This document shows, piece by piece, positions 6,854 to 16,703 of a DNA stretch of 64,000 nt. The notes below the pieces were generated by a model. The model was not told where the DNA came from. It saw only the letters and a program-made list of their open reading frames with translations, and ran no database searches. Position numbers and translations under genes: made by a program. How positions within the stretch are numbered: position 1 is the first letter of the stretch; each line of letters begins with the position of its first letter. The stretch covers positions 4,136,501 through 4,200,500 of the forward strand of contig NZ_CP108430.1 of the NCBI RefSeq assembly GCF_041435335.1, given 5' to 3'. The stretch comes from Streptomyces sp. NBC_01283. GTDB taxonomy: Bacteria; Actinomycetota; Actinomycetes; Streptomycetales; Streptomycetaceae.

Positions 6854-9800
6854 GTGCGCCTGACTCTGACCGTCGTCGATCCGCTCGGCGGCGCCAACGC
6901 CGATGTCGTGCTCGACGCCGATCCTGAGTCCTCCGTGGGGGACATCGCCAAGGAGCTGGCCTCGCACGTGGGGTACAGCGGCGGCGACGCCCAGATCATC
7001 CCCATCGGCGGGCATCAGCTCCAGCCAGGCACCGGCCAGGGCGGTGCGCCGATCGTCTTCGTGGACGGGTATCCCATCGATGCCGCCGCGACCATCGGCA
7101 CCTCCCCGCTGCGCGAGGGCGCCGTCGTCAGCCTGCACGATCCGGCCGGCTGCCTGCCCGGCGAACCCACCGGCCTGGTCGAGCTGCGCGTCGCGGGCGG
7201 GCCCGTGGCCGGCGCAGTGCACCGCCTCGGGATCGGCCGCTACGACATCGGCAGCGGACCCGCCTCGTACATCCGCATCGATGATCCGGAACTGCCCGCG
7301 CGCGCCCTGACGTTGTCAGTTGCAACCGATGGCACCTGCCAAGTCGCCGTACATGGGGACATAGACGGCGTGACCATCGAGGGCAAACCCTTCGGCGAAG
7401 TCGATTCGACCGAAAGCCGCGAAAGCGGCGACAATGGTGACAACGGCGCGAAGGGCAAGAAGAGCAGGAAGAGCAATAAGGGTAAGAAGGGCAAGAAGAG
7501 CGAGAAGCGGGGCGGCGGCAATCGCGGGGAACGGGGCAATAAGCGCGACAATCCCCGTGACAAAGGCGAATGGCCGCTCGGTGCTCAGATCGCCATCGGC
7601 AATACCCTTCTCGAACTCGACCGTTATGCCCCGCCCAATGCCGCACTGAAGTGGTCCGAGGACGGATCCGGTCTCGATTACAACCGGCCGCCCCGACTGC
7701 GCCCGCCCGAGCGGCAGACCAAATTCAAGCTGCCCAATCCGGTACGTGATTTCGAGGCCAGGCCGCTGCCCTGGCTGATGGCGCTCACACCGCTCGTCGG
7801 TGCGCTCGTATCGGTGATGATCTTCCAGCGCTGGTACTACCTGATCATGGCGGCGCTGAGCCCGCTGATCCTCTTCGGCAACTACTTCATGGACAAGAAG
7901 CACGGGCGCAAGTCCCATGCCAAACAGGTCAAGGAGTACAACGAGCACAAGGAGCGGATCGAGAGGGACGCCCAGGAAGCCCTCGTCGCCGAGCGGCTCG
8001 ACAAGCGGCAGGCCATCCTCAGCCCGGCGGGGATCCTCTCCCTGAGCACCGGGCCCCGTACGCGGCTGTGGGAGCGGCGGCGCACCGACGAGGACCATCT
8101 GCTGCTTCGCGTCGGCACCGGGCGGCTCGACTCCGAGGTCGTCCTCGACGACCCCGAGCAGGACGACCACAAGCGCGAGGTCACCTGGAAGATCGAGGAC
8201 GCCCCCGTCGCGCTCTCGCTGCGCAAGCTCGGCGTCATCGGCATGGCCGGGCCCGGCGACTCCGCGCAGGCGCTCGGCCGCTGGGCGGTCGCGCAGTCCG
8301 CGGTGCTGCACAGCCCGCTGGACGTCCAGTTCTATGTGCTGACGGAGAACTCCGCGCGCGAGACCTGGGACTGGACGCGCTGGCTGCCGCACGCGCGGCC
8401 CTCCGGTGCGCAGGACGCCAACGTGCTGATCGGGACGGACGCCGAGACCGTCGGCTCCCGCATCGGCGAGCTGACCCAGATCCTCGCCGCCCGCCAGAAG
8501 GCCGCCAAGGAGAACAACAACCGGCAGGGCGGTGCCTCCTTCGGCGACCCCGACATCGTGGTGGTCTGGGACGGCTCACGGCGCCTGCGGTCCATGCCCG
8601 GTGTGGTGAAGCTGCTGCGCGAAGGACCCGCCGTGTCCATGTTCGCGCTCTGCCTCGACGCCGAGGAACGGTTCCTGCCCGGCGAGTGCCAGGCCGTCGT
8701 GATCGCCGAGCCGCGGCCCGAGGAGATCAGCCTCCCGGCCCGGCCCGCGCCCGGCGGCGGCCAGGCCCCCGTCCCGCCCGCCCCCGGCGGCTTCCCCTCC
8801 TTCCAGGCCTGGCACTCCGCCGAGCCCGACGACAGCGAGCAGAACGCCGAGAAGCCCCTCGAACTGCGGCTCCGCGTCGAGCAGACCGGCGCCGCCCGCA
8901 TCCGTTCCGTACGCCCCGACTTCGTCTCGCCCGCCTGGTGCGGGCGGCTCGCCCGCGCCCTCTCGCCGCTGCGGGACATCAGCGGCGAGACCGAGGACTC
9001 GGCGCTGCCCGGCTCCAGCCGGCTGCTCGACGTGCTCCAGCTGGAGCCGCCGACGGCCGACCAGATCACCGCGCGCTGGCAGGTGAGCGGCCAGTCGACG
9101 ATGGCCGTCATCGGTGAGTCGTACGACGGTCCCTTCGGCATCGACATGCGGCGCGACGGACCGCACGGCCTGATCGCCGGTACGACCGGTTCCGGTAAGT
9201 CGGAGCTGCTGCAGACCATCGTGGCGGCCCTTGCCGTCGCCAATACGCCCGAGAACATGACCTTCGTCCTCGTGGACTACAAGGGCGGTTCGGCGTTCAA
9301 GGACTGCGTGAAGCTGCCGCACACCGTCGGCATGGTGACCGACCTCGACGCCCACCTCGTGGAGCGGGCCCTGGAGTCGCTGGGTGCCGAGCTGAAGCGG
9401 CGCGAGCACATCCTGGCCGCCGCCGACGCGAAGGACATCGAGGACTACCAGGACCTCGTACGCCGTGATCCCTCGCACCCGCCCGTGCCCCGGCTCCTCA
9501 TCGTCATCGACGAGTTCGCCTCCATGGTGCGTGACCTGCCCGACTTCGTGACGGGCCTGGTGAACATCGCCCAGCGAGGCCGTTCGCTCGGCATTCACCT
9601 GCTGCTCGCCACCCAGCGCCCGAGCGGTGTCGTGTCACCCGAGATCCGCGCCAACACCAACCTCCGCATCGCCCTGCGCGTGACGGACGGCGCGGAGTCC
9701 AGCGACGTCATCGACTCCCCCGAGGCCGGCCACATCTCCAAGAGCACGCCAGGACGCGCCTACGTACGCCTCGGCCACGCCTCCCTGGTCCCCTTCCAGT

Positions 9801-11611
9801 CCGGCCGCGTCGGTGGCCGCAGGCCCGGCGCCACCGACCCGGCGCTGCTCGCGCCGTGGGCGGGTCCGCTCGGGTGGGAGGACCTGGGCCGTGCCGCGCT
9901 GGTGAAGCCCAAGGCAGAGGCGCGCGAGGAGGAGGAGATCACCGACCTCAAGGTCCTCGTGGACGCCGTGCGCGACGCGAACGCGACGATGGGCATCCCC
10001 GCCCAGCACAGCCCGTGGCTGCCCGCGCTCTCCGAGACGCTCCAGCTCGACGAGATCCCGCTGCCCCCGGCGAGCGACAAGCCGGGCGCCCTCGCCCCGG
10101 CTCCGTACGGCCTGGAGGACATCCCCTCCGACCAGGCGCGCCGCCCGGTCGTGGTCAACTTCGAGACCTTCGGGCACCTGCTCATCGGCGGCGCCCCGCG
10201 CAGTGGCCGCTCGCAGATCCTGCGGACGATCGCGGGCTCCATCGCCCGCACGCACTCCTCCGCCGACGTGCACCTCTACGGCATCGACTGCGGCAACGGC
10301 GCGCTCAACGCCCTGACCCGGCTTCCGCACTGCGGCGCCGTCGTCAGCCGTAACCAGACCGAGCGCGCGGTGCGTCTGGTCACCCGCCTCAAGGGCGAAC
10401 TGACCCGCCGTCAAGATCTGCTTGCCGACAAGGGCTTCGCCGACATCGGCGAGCAGCGGGCCGCCGCGCCCGAGGAGGAGCGGCTCGCGCACATCGTCGT
10501 GCTCCTCGACCGCTGGGAGGGCTGGCTGCCCACCCTCGGCGAGTACGACCACGGCGAGCTGACCGACGAACTGCAGGCGATGATGCGCGAGGGCGCGAGC
10601 GTCGGCATCCACCTGGTCATCACCGGTGACCGCCAGGTCCTCATCGGCCGCATGGCCTCGCTCACCGAGGACAAGTACGGCCTGCGGCTCGCCGACCGCT
10701 CGGACTTCTCGATGCTCGGCATGAACGCCCGCAAGGTGCCGGAGGAGATCCCCCCGGGCCGCGGCTTCAAGAACGAGCACGGCACGGAGACGCAGTTCGC
10801 GCTGCTCGCCGAGGACTCCACGGGCCAGGGCCAGGCCGCGGCGATCTCCGAGATCGGCGAGGCCGCCGCCGCCCGGGACGCGGACGTGCCGCGCTCGCGC
10901 AAGCCGTTCCGCGTGGACAGCCTGCCCAGCCGCATCAACTTCGCCGACGCGTGGGAGATGCGCGACCCGGACGCCTCGCGCTCCAAGCTCTGGGCGCTCG
11001 CCGGCATCGGCGGCGACGACATCATGGGCTTCGGCCCCGACCTCGCGCAGGGCGTCCCGACGTTCGTCGTCGCGGGCCCCGCCAAGTCCGGCCGCAGCAC
11101 GACGCTGATGAACCTGGCCCGGTCCTATCTCACCCAGGGCGTACGGCTCGTCATCGCCGCCCCGCGGCCGTCTCCGCTGCGTGAGCTCGAGGGCCAGGAA
11201 GGTGTCCTGAAGGTCTTCAAGGACGACGACATCGAGAGCGACGACTTCAAGGAGGTCGTCGAGGACGCGTCGCCCGAGGACCCGATCGTGTGGATCGTCG
11301 ACGACGGCGAGGTCCTGGAGGACTGCGACGCCGAGCGCGAGTTCAAGCGCCTCGTGCAGCGGGGCTCCGAGCGGGGCCTCGGGCTCATCATCGGCGGCGA
11401 CGAGGAGGAGGTGTGCGGTGGCTTCTCCGGCTGGCAGGTCGAGGCGAAGAAGGGCCGCCGCGGCATCCTGCTCTCCCCGCAGGACTCCTCCAGCGGCGAA
11501 CTGATCGGCATTCGTACGACCCGGAGCATGGTCGGCGGGCCGATCGCACCGGGCAAGGGACTGCTGTACACGGGCAGCGGGGAGCCGGTCACGGTCACGA
11601 CGCCGATGTGA
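6854..11611 (+). CDS. eccC: Type VII secretion ATPase, EccC/EssC-like with FHA domain
   Basis: About 1585 residues. The GTG at 6854 is preceded by GGGGAGG at six-base spacing, better than the ATG at 6839. Order: N-terminal ubiquitin-like segment (1-95); FHA-like domain (about 100-265) interrupted by a very Lys-rich insert near residues 190-240; two membrane segments (about 306-346); then three FtsK/SpoIIIE-type ATPase domains. The first has a full P-loop (GTTGSGKS, 776-783) and Walker B (LLIVIDEF). The second (GAPRSGRS, 1113-1120) and third (GPAKSGRS, 1408-1415) replace the P-loop Lys with Arg. FHA plus FtsK in one chain resembles Firmicute EssC; mycobacterial EccC lacks FHA. It would drive export of WXG100 proteins such as the 6238-6543 product. 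Confidence 0.85.
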   Translation: MRLTLTVVDPLGGANADVVLDADPESSVGDIAKELASHVGYSGGDAQIIPIGGHQLQPGTGQGGAPIVFVDGYPIDAAATIGTSPLREGAVVSLHDPAGCLPGEPTGLVELRVAGGPVAGAVHRLGIGRYDIGSGPASYIRIDDPELPARALTLSVATDGTCQVAVHGDIDGVTIEGKPFGEVDSTESRESGDNGDNGAKGKKSRKSNKGKKGKKSEKRGGGNRGERGNKRDNPRDKGEWPLGAQIAIGNTLLELDRYAPPNAALKWSEDGSGLDYNRPPRLRPPERQTKFKLPNPVRDFEARPLPWLMALTPLVGALVSVMIFQRWYYLIMAALSPLILFGNYFMDKKHGRKSHAKQVKEYNEHKERIERDAQEALVAERLDKRQAILSPAGILSLSTGPRTRLWERRRTDEDHLLLRVGTGRLDSEVVLDDPEQDDHKREVTWKIEDAPVALSLRKLGVIGMAGPGDSAQALGRWAVAQSAVLHSPLDVQFYVLTENSARETWDWTRWLPHARPSGAQDANVLIGTDAETVGSRIGELTQILAARQKAAKENNNRQGGASFGDPDIVVVWDGSRRLRSMPGVVKLLREGPAVSMFALCLDAEERFLPGECQAVVIAEPRPEEISLPARPAPGGGQAPVPPAPGGFPSFQAWHSAEPDDSEQNAEKPLELRLRVEQTGAARIRSVRPDFVSPAWCGRLARALSPLRDISGETEDSALPGSSRLLDVLQLEPPTADQITARWQVSGQSTMAVIGESYDGPFGIDMRRDGPHGLIAGTTGSGKSELLQTIVAALAVANTPENMTFVLVDYKGGSAFKDCVKLPHTVGMVTDLDAHLVERALESLGAELKRREHILAAADAKDIEDYQDLVRRDPSHPPVPRLLIVIDEFASMVRDLPDFVTGLVNIAQRGRSLGIHLLLATQRPSGVVSPEIRANTNLRIALRVTDGAESSDVIDSPEAGHISKSTPGRAYVRLGHASLVPFQSGRVGGRRPGATDPALLAPWAGPLGWEDLGRAALVKPKAEAREEEEITDLKVLVDAVRDANATMGIPAQHSPWLPALSETLQLDEIPLPPASDKPGALAPAPYGLEDIPSDQARRPVVVNFETFGHLLIGGAPRSGRSQILRTIAGSIARTHSSADVHLYGIDCGNGALNALTRLPHCGAVVSRNQTERAVRLVTRLKGELTRRQDLLADKGFADIGEQRAAAPEEERLAHIVVLLDRWEGWLPTLGEYDHGELTDELQAMMREGASVGIHLVITGDRQVLIGRMASLTEDKYGLRLADRSDFSMLGMNARKVPEEIPPGRGFKNEHGTETQFALLAEDSTGQGQAAAISEIGEAAAARDADVPRSRKPFRVDSLPSRINFADAWEMRDPDASRSKLWALAGIGGDDIMGFGPDLAQGVPTFVVAGPAKSGRSTTLMNLARSYLTQGVRLVIAAPRPSPLRELEGQEGVLKVFKDDDIESDDFKEVVEDASPEDPIVWIVDDGEVLEDCDAEREFKRLVQRGSERGLGLIIGGDEEEVCGGFSGWQVEAKKGRRGILLSPQDSSSGELIGIRTTRSMVGGPIAPGKGLLYTGSGEPVTVTTPM

Positions 11612-11640
11612 CGGGACTCCGATGTGACGGGCGCCGGAGG

Positions 11641-13365
11641 TCAGTCCGCGCGGGAGAGGCGGGCCTCCGGATTGCCCGACTCGGCGTTCTCGGAGAGGTA
11701 GAGGAGATCGTCGCCCTTCGGGCGCAGCCGCACCGTGTGCGTGTTCTTCGTGCACTGTGCGGCGCTGTCCGCCTTGCCCTTGCCCCGGGCCACGATCTCC
11801 TTGCCCGACACCGACTTCAGGACGAGGTCGACCGCGCAGACTCCGCCCAGCTGGTCGGTCTGCGTCATCACCGCGAAGCGTTCGCCGACCTTGCCCCGCC
11901 CGACCTCCAGCCTGAACGTGCCCATCGGGACGGCGCCGTTCGCCGCGACCGCCTGGCCCTCCCAGCTGCCGCGGTAGGAGGCGGGGACCTCGTCGCCCGC
12001 CTGGTCCGCCCCGTCCCCGGGCTGCTGTCCGCTCGACGTCGCGGCCGGGGGCTGCGCGCCCGCGTCGCTCGACTTGTCGTCGTTCCCCGGCAGCAGGCCG
12101 AACACGAAGACGGACCCGACCGTCACGGCGGCGAGCGCGCCCGCGACTCCCAGGACGAGCGTGCAGCTGACCTTGCGTCCCCGCCCATCGGGGCCACTGG
12201 GCGTGGAGGTCGCGGCGGCCGAGAAGGTCACCCGGCCGGGCGGCCCCGACGGGCCTGACGTCTGTGTGGGGACGTACGCGGCCGAGGGCGAGGAGACAGC
12301 CGGCACCGGCGCGTACGAGGGGTCCGGCGGGCCGAAGCCGCCGCTGCCCTGCGGCACTTCACGCCCCGGGGCCCCTCCCGCGGATGAGCCCACCACCGAC
12401 ACGGACCCGCCCACCACCGAGCTGCCGAACGGCACCGGCCCCGAAGGCTGTTCCGCGGCCCCCGCCCCGTCCGTCTCCAGGTCCAGGATCCGCACCGCGC
12501 TCCGGCTGACCCGCTCGACCAGCGGACCCGGCAGCCACCCGGCCGCCACCAGACTGTTCGCGCCCGCGGGGGCGAGCCTCCGGGCGATCTCCTCCGGCGA
12601 GGGGCGCGCGCCCGGCTCCTTGGCCAGGCAGGCTCCGGCGAGCTCCCGCAGCTCCCCGTCCAGCGCACCGAGTTCCGGCTCTTCGTGTACGACCTTGTAG
12701 AGCAGCGAGGCGGACGAGTCACCCGGGAACGGCGCCGTCCCCGTCGCCGCGAACACCAGGACCGCACCCAGCGAGAAGACGTCCGCGGGACCGGCGACCC
12801 CCCTGCCGAGGATCTGCTCCGGCGACATGTAGCCGGGCGAGCCGACCGAGACCCCGGTCGACGTGAGCGAAGCCGTGCCGTCCGTCGCCCGTGCGATGCC
12901 GAAGTCGATGAGGCGCGGTCCGTCCATCGTGAGCATCACGTTCGACGGCTTGACGTCGCGGTGGACGAGCCCGAGCCCGTGCACATGGGCGAGCGCCTCG
13001 GCCAGCCCCGCCACGAGCACGCGTACGGAATGGGCGGGGAGAGGGGAGAGGTCGCGCACCGCGTCCGCGAGCGAAGGGCCCGCCGCGTACCCCGTGGCCA
13101 CCCACGGCACCGACGCCTCCGGGTCCGCGTCGAGGACCGGCGCGGTCCAGTCACCGCCCACCCGCCGCGCCGCGTCCACCTCGCGCCGGAAGCGGGCGCG
13201 GAACTCCTCGTCGAGCGCGAAGTGCGGATGGACGACCTTCACCGCGACCGTACGACCGCCCGAGCTGCGCCCCAGGTAGACCCGGCCCATGCCGCCCGAG
13301 CCCAGCCGGCCGAGCAGCCGGTAGGGCCCGATGGCGGTCGGTTCGCCGGGATCGAGCGGGTGCAT
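11641..13365 (-). CDS. Transmembrane Ser/Thr protein kinase
   Basis: 574 residues. The N-terminal Hanks-type kinase domain (about 12-270) shows the Gly loop (LGSGGMGRVYLG), the ATP Lys (VAVKVV), the catalytic loop HRDVKPSN, DFG (IDFGIA) and an activation segment SVGSPGYMSPEQ. A long Pro/Ser/Gly linker follows. One membrane segment (LVLGVAGALAAVTVGSVFVFGL) leads to an outer domain of about 130 residues containing two Cys and no PASTA repeat. The gene converges on the FHA-containing ATPase gene with a 29 bp gap. FHA domains bind phospho-Thr, so this kinase might act on the type VII-like system; that is inference. Confidence 0.9.
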   Translation of the reverse strand: MHPLDPGEPTAIGPYRLLGRLGSGGMGRVYLGRSSGGRTVAVKVVHPHFALDEEFRARFRREVDAARRVGGDWTAPVLDADPEASVPWVATGYAAGPSLADAVRDLSPLPAHSVRVLVAGLAEALAHVHGLGLVHRDVKPSNVMLTMDGPRLIDFGIARATDGTASLTSTGVSVGSPGYMSPEQILGRGVAGPADVFSLGAVLVFAATGTAPFPGDSSASLLYKVVHEEPELGALDGELRELAGACLAKEPGARPSPEEIARRLAPAGANSLVAAGWLPGPLVERVSRSAVRILDLETDGAGAAEQPSGPVPFGSSVVGGSVSVVGSSAGGAPGREVPQGSGGFGPPDPSYAPVPAVSSPSAAYVPTQTSGPSGPPGRVTFSAAATSTPSGPDGRGRKVSCTLVLGVAGALAAVTVGSVFVFGLLPGNDDKSSDAGAQPPAATSSGQQPGDGADQAGDEVPASYRGSWEGQAVAANGAVPMGTFRLEVGRGKVGERFAVMTQTDQLGGVCAVDLVLKSVSGKEIVARGKGKADSAAQCTKNTHTVRLRPKGDDLLYLSENAESGNPEARLSRAD

Positions 13366-13509
13366 GACGAAGACCTCCCCCGGACGCGCCGCACGGCCGC
13401 GGCCCCCGGGCCGCGCGCATTGTCTGCAGCTCAGGGTAGTGCGCGGGCAGGCCCGGCGGAGCGGGCATTCCCCCTGCCCGCTCCGGACGTGTGGCGCGGC
13501 GTTCGCGTA

Positions 13510-14502
<993 letters not shown>

Positions 14503-14556
14503 TCAACCCCTCTGGGGGGTCCGTCAAACATCCGGGTGACGTGATCTTGCCCCCTA

Positions 14557-14584
14557 TTGCATTCGGCTGCCTGCGTGCTAAGCT
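14557..14584 (+). promoter_or_regulatory. Possible promoter of the cold-shock gene
   Basis: TTGCAT (14557-14562) and TAAGCT (14579-14584, preceded by TGC) are separated by 16 bp, giving a start point near 14591. Transcription from here would leave a leader of about 140 bases that includes the hairpin at 14621-14650. Prediction by motif only. Confidence 0.4.
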
Positions 14585-14620
14585 CGCCGCAAGTTGCAGT
14601 TTGGTTTCCCTTGCAGTACA

Positions 14621-14660
14621 GAGCCTGCGGAGCATGTGACCCGCGGGCTCTCGTCGTTTT
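14621..14660 (+). promoter_or_regulatory. Terminator-like hairpin in the cold-shock mRNA leader
   Basis: GAGCCTGCGG (14621-14630) pairs with CCGCGGGCTC (14641-14650), one pair being G-U, around a ten-base loop. It is followed by TCGTCGTTTT. It lies between the predicted promoter and the AGGAGG site, so it could act as an attenuator or as a temperature-dependent leader structure. Confidence 0.5.
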
Positions 14661-14730
14661 CAGACTTATGCAGTTGTTTCAACAATCGCAGGTTCTGGAG
14701 CAGGGCAACCCTTTGGCCCAAGGAGGGCTT

Positions 14731-14934
14731 ATGGCTACCGGAACCGTGAAGTGGTTCAACGCCGAAAAGGGCTTTGGATTCATCGCCCAGGAAGGCGGAG
14801 GCCCCGACGTCTTCGTCCACTACTCCGCGATCAACGCAAACGGCTTCCGCTCCCTTGAGGAGAACCAGGCCGTGAGCTTCGACGTCACGCAGGGCCCGAA
14901 GGGTCCGCAGGCGGAGAACGTCACCCCCATGTAG
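14731..14934 (+). CDS. Cold-shock protein (CspA family)
   Basis: 67 residues from the ATG at 14731, with AGGAGG four bases upstream at 14721-14726. It is a single OB-fold domain with both RNA-binding motifs: RNP1 as KGFGFIAQ and RNP2 as DVFVHYSAI, plus the starting [11 protein letters not shown]. These proteins bind single-stranded RNA and DNA and melt structure in mRNA. It is monocistronic, with a long leader and hairpins downstream at 14940-14959 and 15006-15052. Which csp paralogue this is cannot be told from sequence alone. Confidence 0.97.
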   Translation: MATGTVKWFNAEKGFGFIAQEGGGPDVFVHYSAINANGFRSLEENQAVSFDVTQGPKGPQAENVTPM

Positions 14935-14939
14935 TGGGG

Positions 14940-14959
14940 CGTCCCACGCAAGTGGGACG
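14940..14959 (+). terminator. Short hairpin after the cold-shock gene
   Basis: CGTCCCAC pairs with GTGGGACG around a GCAA tetraloop, starting six bases after the stop codon. It has no T-tract and may be an mRNA-stabilising 3' structure. Confidence 0.6.
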
Positions 14960-15005
14960 TGTGACAGTTCCGGTGACTTGATCCGGACATGGATAGCAGT
15001 ACCCA

Positions 15006-15055
15006 AGGAGCCCTGCCTCCCCGTTCACGCGGAGAGGCGGGGCTCCTGCCTTTTT
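15006..15055 (+). terminator. Rho-independent terminator
   Basis: A 14 bp stem (arms 15006-15019 and 15034-15047, one G-U pair) is followed by GCCTTTTTCC. It is the main terminator for the cold-shock transcript. Confidence 0.85.
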
Positions 15056-15174
15056 CCGGCCCCTGGGCCTTGGGGCCTCCCTTCACCGCGGGTCAGTGGG
15101 GGCTGAGCGCGCAGTTCCCCGCACACGCCGACCGGCATCACGACGGAGGCGCTGACCGGCGCATCCCCCGCCGC

Positions 15175-15819
15175 CTACACGTGCTGCATCACCAGCACGA
15201 AGGTCGTGCCCGCCTCCAGCGCCTCGTACAGATGCGGGACATCGCCCCGGTACGACATGTAGTCACCGGCCGCCAGCTCCACCGTCTCGTCGCTCGGGCC
15301 CGCGACGAGCCGTCCCGTGGAGACGACGAGGTGCTCCACCGACCCCGGAATGTGCGGTTCGGACTCCCGCACCGAGCCGGGCTCCAGCGCGCCGTGATAG
15401 ATGTCGCGCCGGACACCGGCAGGACCCGCGGAGAGCAACGTCCCCGCGTACGAGGCCTGTTCGGCGTGCATGGTCGGCCCCTCCCCCGCCCGGATCACCG
15501 TCACGGCGGGGGCCGGTGACTCCACGAGGACGCTGAAGGGCACGCCGAGGGCCACGGCGAGGGCCCACACCGTCTCGATCCCGGGGTTGCCGGTCGCCGC
15601 CTCCAGCTGGGACAGCGTCGACTTCGCGATCCCGGCCCGCTTGGCCAGCTCGGAGAGCGAGATCCCCGCCTTGGCGCGCTCGCGGCGCAGGGCGGCGGCG
15701 ATCCATTCCCGCGGAAGGCGGGAGGGTGCGGCCGGGGCGGACGTCGAAGCCGTATCCGGTTCGGGCCGCGGTCCGCCGCGCCCCGCGGGCCCGCGCCCGT
15801 CCGCCATGTCCCGCGTCAT
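15175..15819 (-). CDS. XRE-family regulator with cupin domain
   Basis: About 214 residues from the ATG at 15819, which has GCGAGG nine bases upstream. An ATG at 15837 and a GTG at 15945 are also in frame, but the latter runs through the divergent promoter. The helix-turn-helix is about residues 38-92 (ISLSELAKRAGIAKSTLSQLE), and a C-terminal cupin barrel (LVVSTGRLVAGPSD, GDYMSYRGDVPHLYEAL) probably senses a small ligand. The gene is divergent from azlCD, and paired CGTTCG-N6-CGAAC palindromes lie between them. It is therefore the likely repressor of that amino-acid exporter and of itself. Confidence 0.88.
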   Translation of the reverse strand: MTRDMADGRGPAGRGGPRPEPDTASTSAPAAPSRLPREWIAAALRRERAKAGISLSELAKRAGIAKSTLSQLEAATGNPGIETVWALAVALGVPFSVLVESPAPAVTVIRAGEGPTMHAEQASYAGTLLSAGPAGVRRDIYHGALEPGSVRESEPHIPGSVEHLVVSTGRLVAGPSDETVELAAGDYMSYRGDVPHLYEALEAGTTFVLVMQHV

Positions 15820-15869
15820 GTCCGTGTTCCTCGCCATCCCTCGGCAGCCGTTCGGTGCAGCGGCCCATT

Positions 15870-15960
15870 CGTTCGCCTTGACGAACGGCGACCACTCTGC
15901 CCATCCTACGACGTATGCGTTCGCCACACCGAACAGATAGCCCACCCCACCGAACGAACG
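15870..15960. promoter_or_regulatory. Repeated CGTTCG-N6-CGAACG operators
   Basis: Two palindromes of identical design occur at 15870-15887 (spacer CCTTGA) and 15918-15935 (spacer CCACAC, last base changed), with centres 48 bp apart. Half-sites occur at 15868-15875 (TTCGTTCG) and 15951-15960 (CGAACGAACG). The second palindrome touches the proposed azlC start codon. They are the probable binding sites of the adjacent XRE-cupin protein. Confidence 0.6.
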
Positions 15961-16703
15961 AGGGGTTCGTCCGCCCTTCCCACCTCCCTCGCGGCGTCCT
16001 GCGCGACATCGCCCTCGTCTGGCTCGCCGACGCCGTCGTCGGTGTCTCCTTCGGCGCGATCGCCGTCGCGGGCGGGCTGCCCGTCTGGGTGCCGGTCCTG
16101 ATGTCGCTGCTCGTGTACGCGGGCTCCGCCCAGTTCAGCGCGGTCGGGATCCTCGCGGCGGGCGGCGGCCCCGCTGCCGCCGCGGCCACCGGCCTGCTGC
16201 TCAACTCCCGTACGGCGGCGTTCAGCCTGGCCGTCGCCGACAGCCTGGGCCGGTCCTGGGCCGCGCGGTTCCTCGGCGCGCACCTGATCACCGACGAGAC
16301 GGCCGCCTTCGTGCTCGCCCAGCCCGACCAGAAGCGGCGCAGGGCCGCGTTCTGGATATCCGGGCTCGGCCTGTTCGCCGTATGGAACGTCAGCGTTCTC
16401 GGGGGCGCGCTCGCCGGGTCCGTCATCGGTGACACCGATCGCTTCGGCCTCGACGCCGCGTTCCCCGCGGTGCTCCTCGCGCTCGTGCTGCCCGCCCTGC
16501 GCGCCGACAGCATGACGCGGCGGGCCGCGGCCACCGGTGCCGTCATCGCGGTCGCCGCGGCTCCGTGGCTGCCCGCCGGGGTGCCGGTGCTGCTCGCGCT
16601 CCTCGGGCTCCTCGCGGCGCGGCGCGGACCGGGCCGCCCCGCCTCCGGGCCCGCCCTGCCCGAAGACCCCGACCGTCCCGTCACCCAGGGGAACGCCTCG
16701 TGA
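15915..16703 (+). CDS. azlC: AzlC-family branched-chain amino acid exporter, large subunit
   Basis: 262 residues with about seven or eight membrane segments. The family signature FGAIAVAGGLPVWVPVLMSLLVYAGSAQF is present in parts (FGAIA, AGSAQF), followed by LLNSRTAAFSLAVADSLG. Together with AzlD it forms a two-subunit exporter for branched-chain amino acids or analogues. The ATG at 15915 has no clear ribosome binding site and overlaps an operator palindrome. Translation may be leaderless, or may begin further in, before RGVLRDIALVW. The stop overlaps the azlD start (GTGA). Confidence 0.88.
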   Translation: MRSPHRTDSPPHRTNEGFVRPSHLPRGVLRDIALVWLADAVVGVSFGAIAVAGGLPVWVPVLMSLLVYAGSAQFSAVGILAAGGGPAAAAATGLLLNSRTAAFSLAVADSLGRSWAARFLGAHLITDETAAFVLAQPDQKRRRAAFWISGLGLFAVWNVSVLGGALAGSVIGDTDRFGLDAAFPAVLLALVLPALRADSMTRRAAATGAVIAVAAAPWLPAGVPVLLALLGLLAARRGPGRPASGPALPEDPDRPVTQGNAS

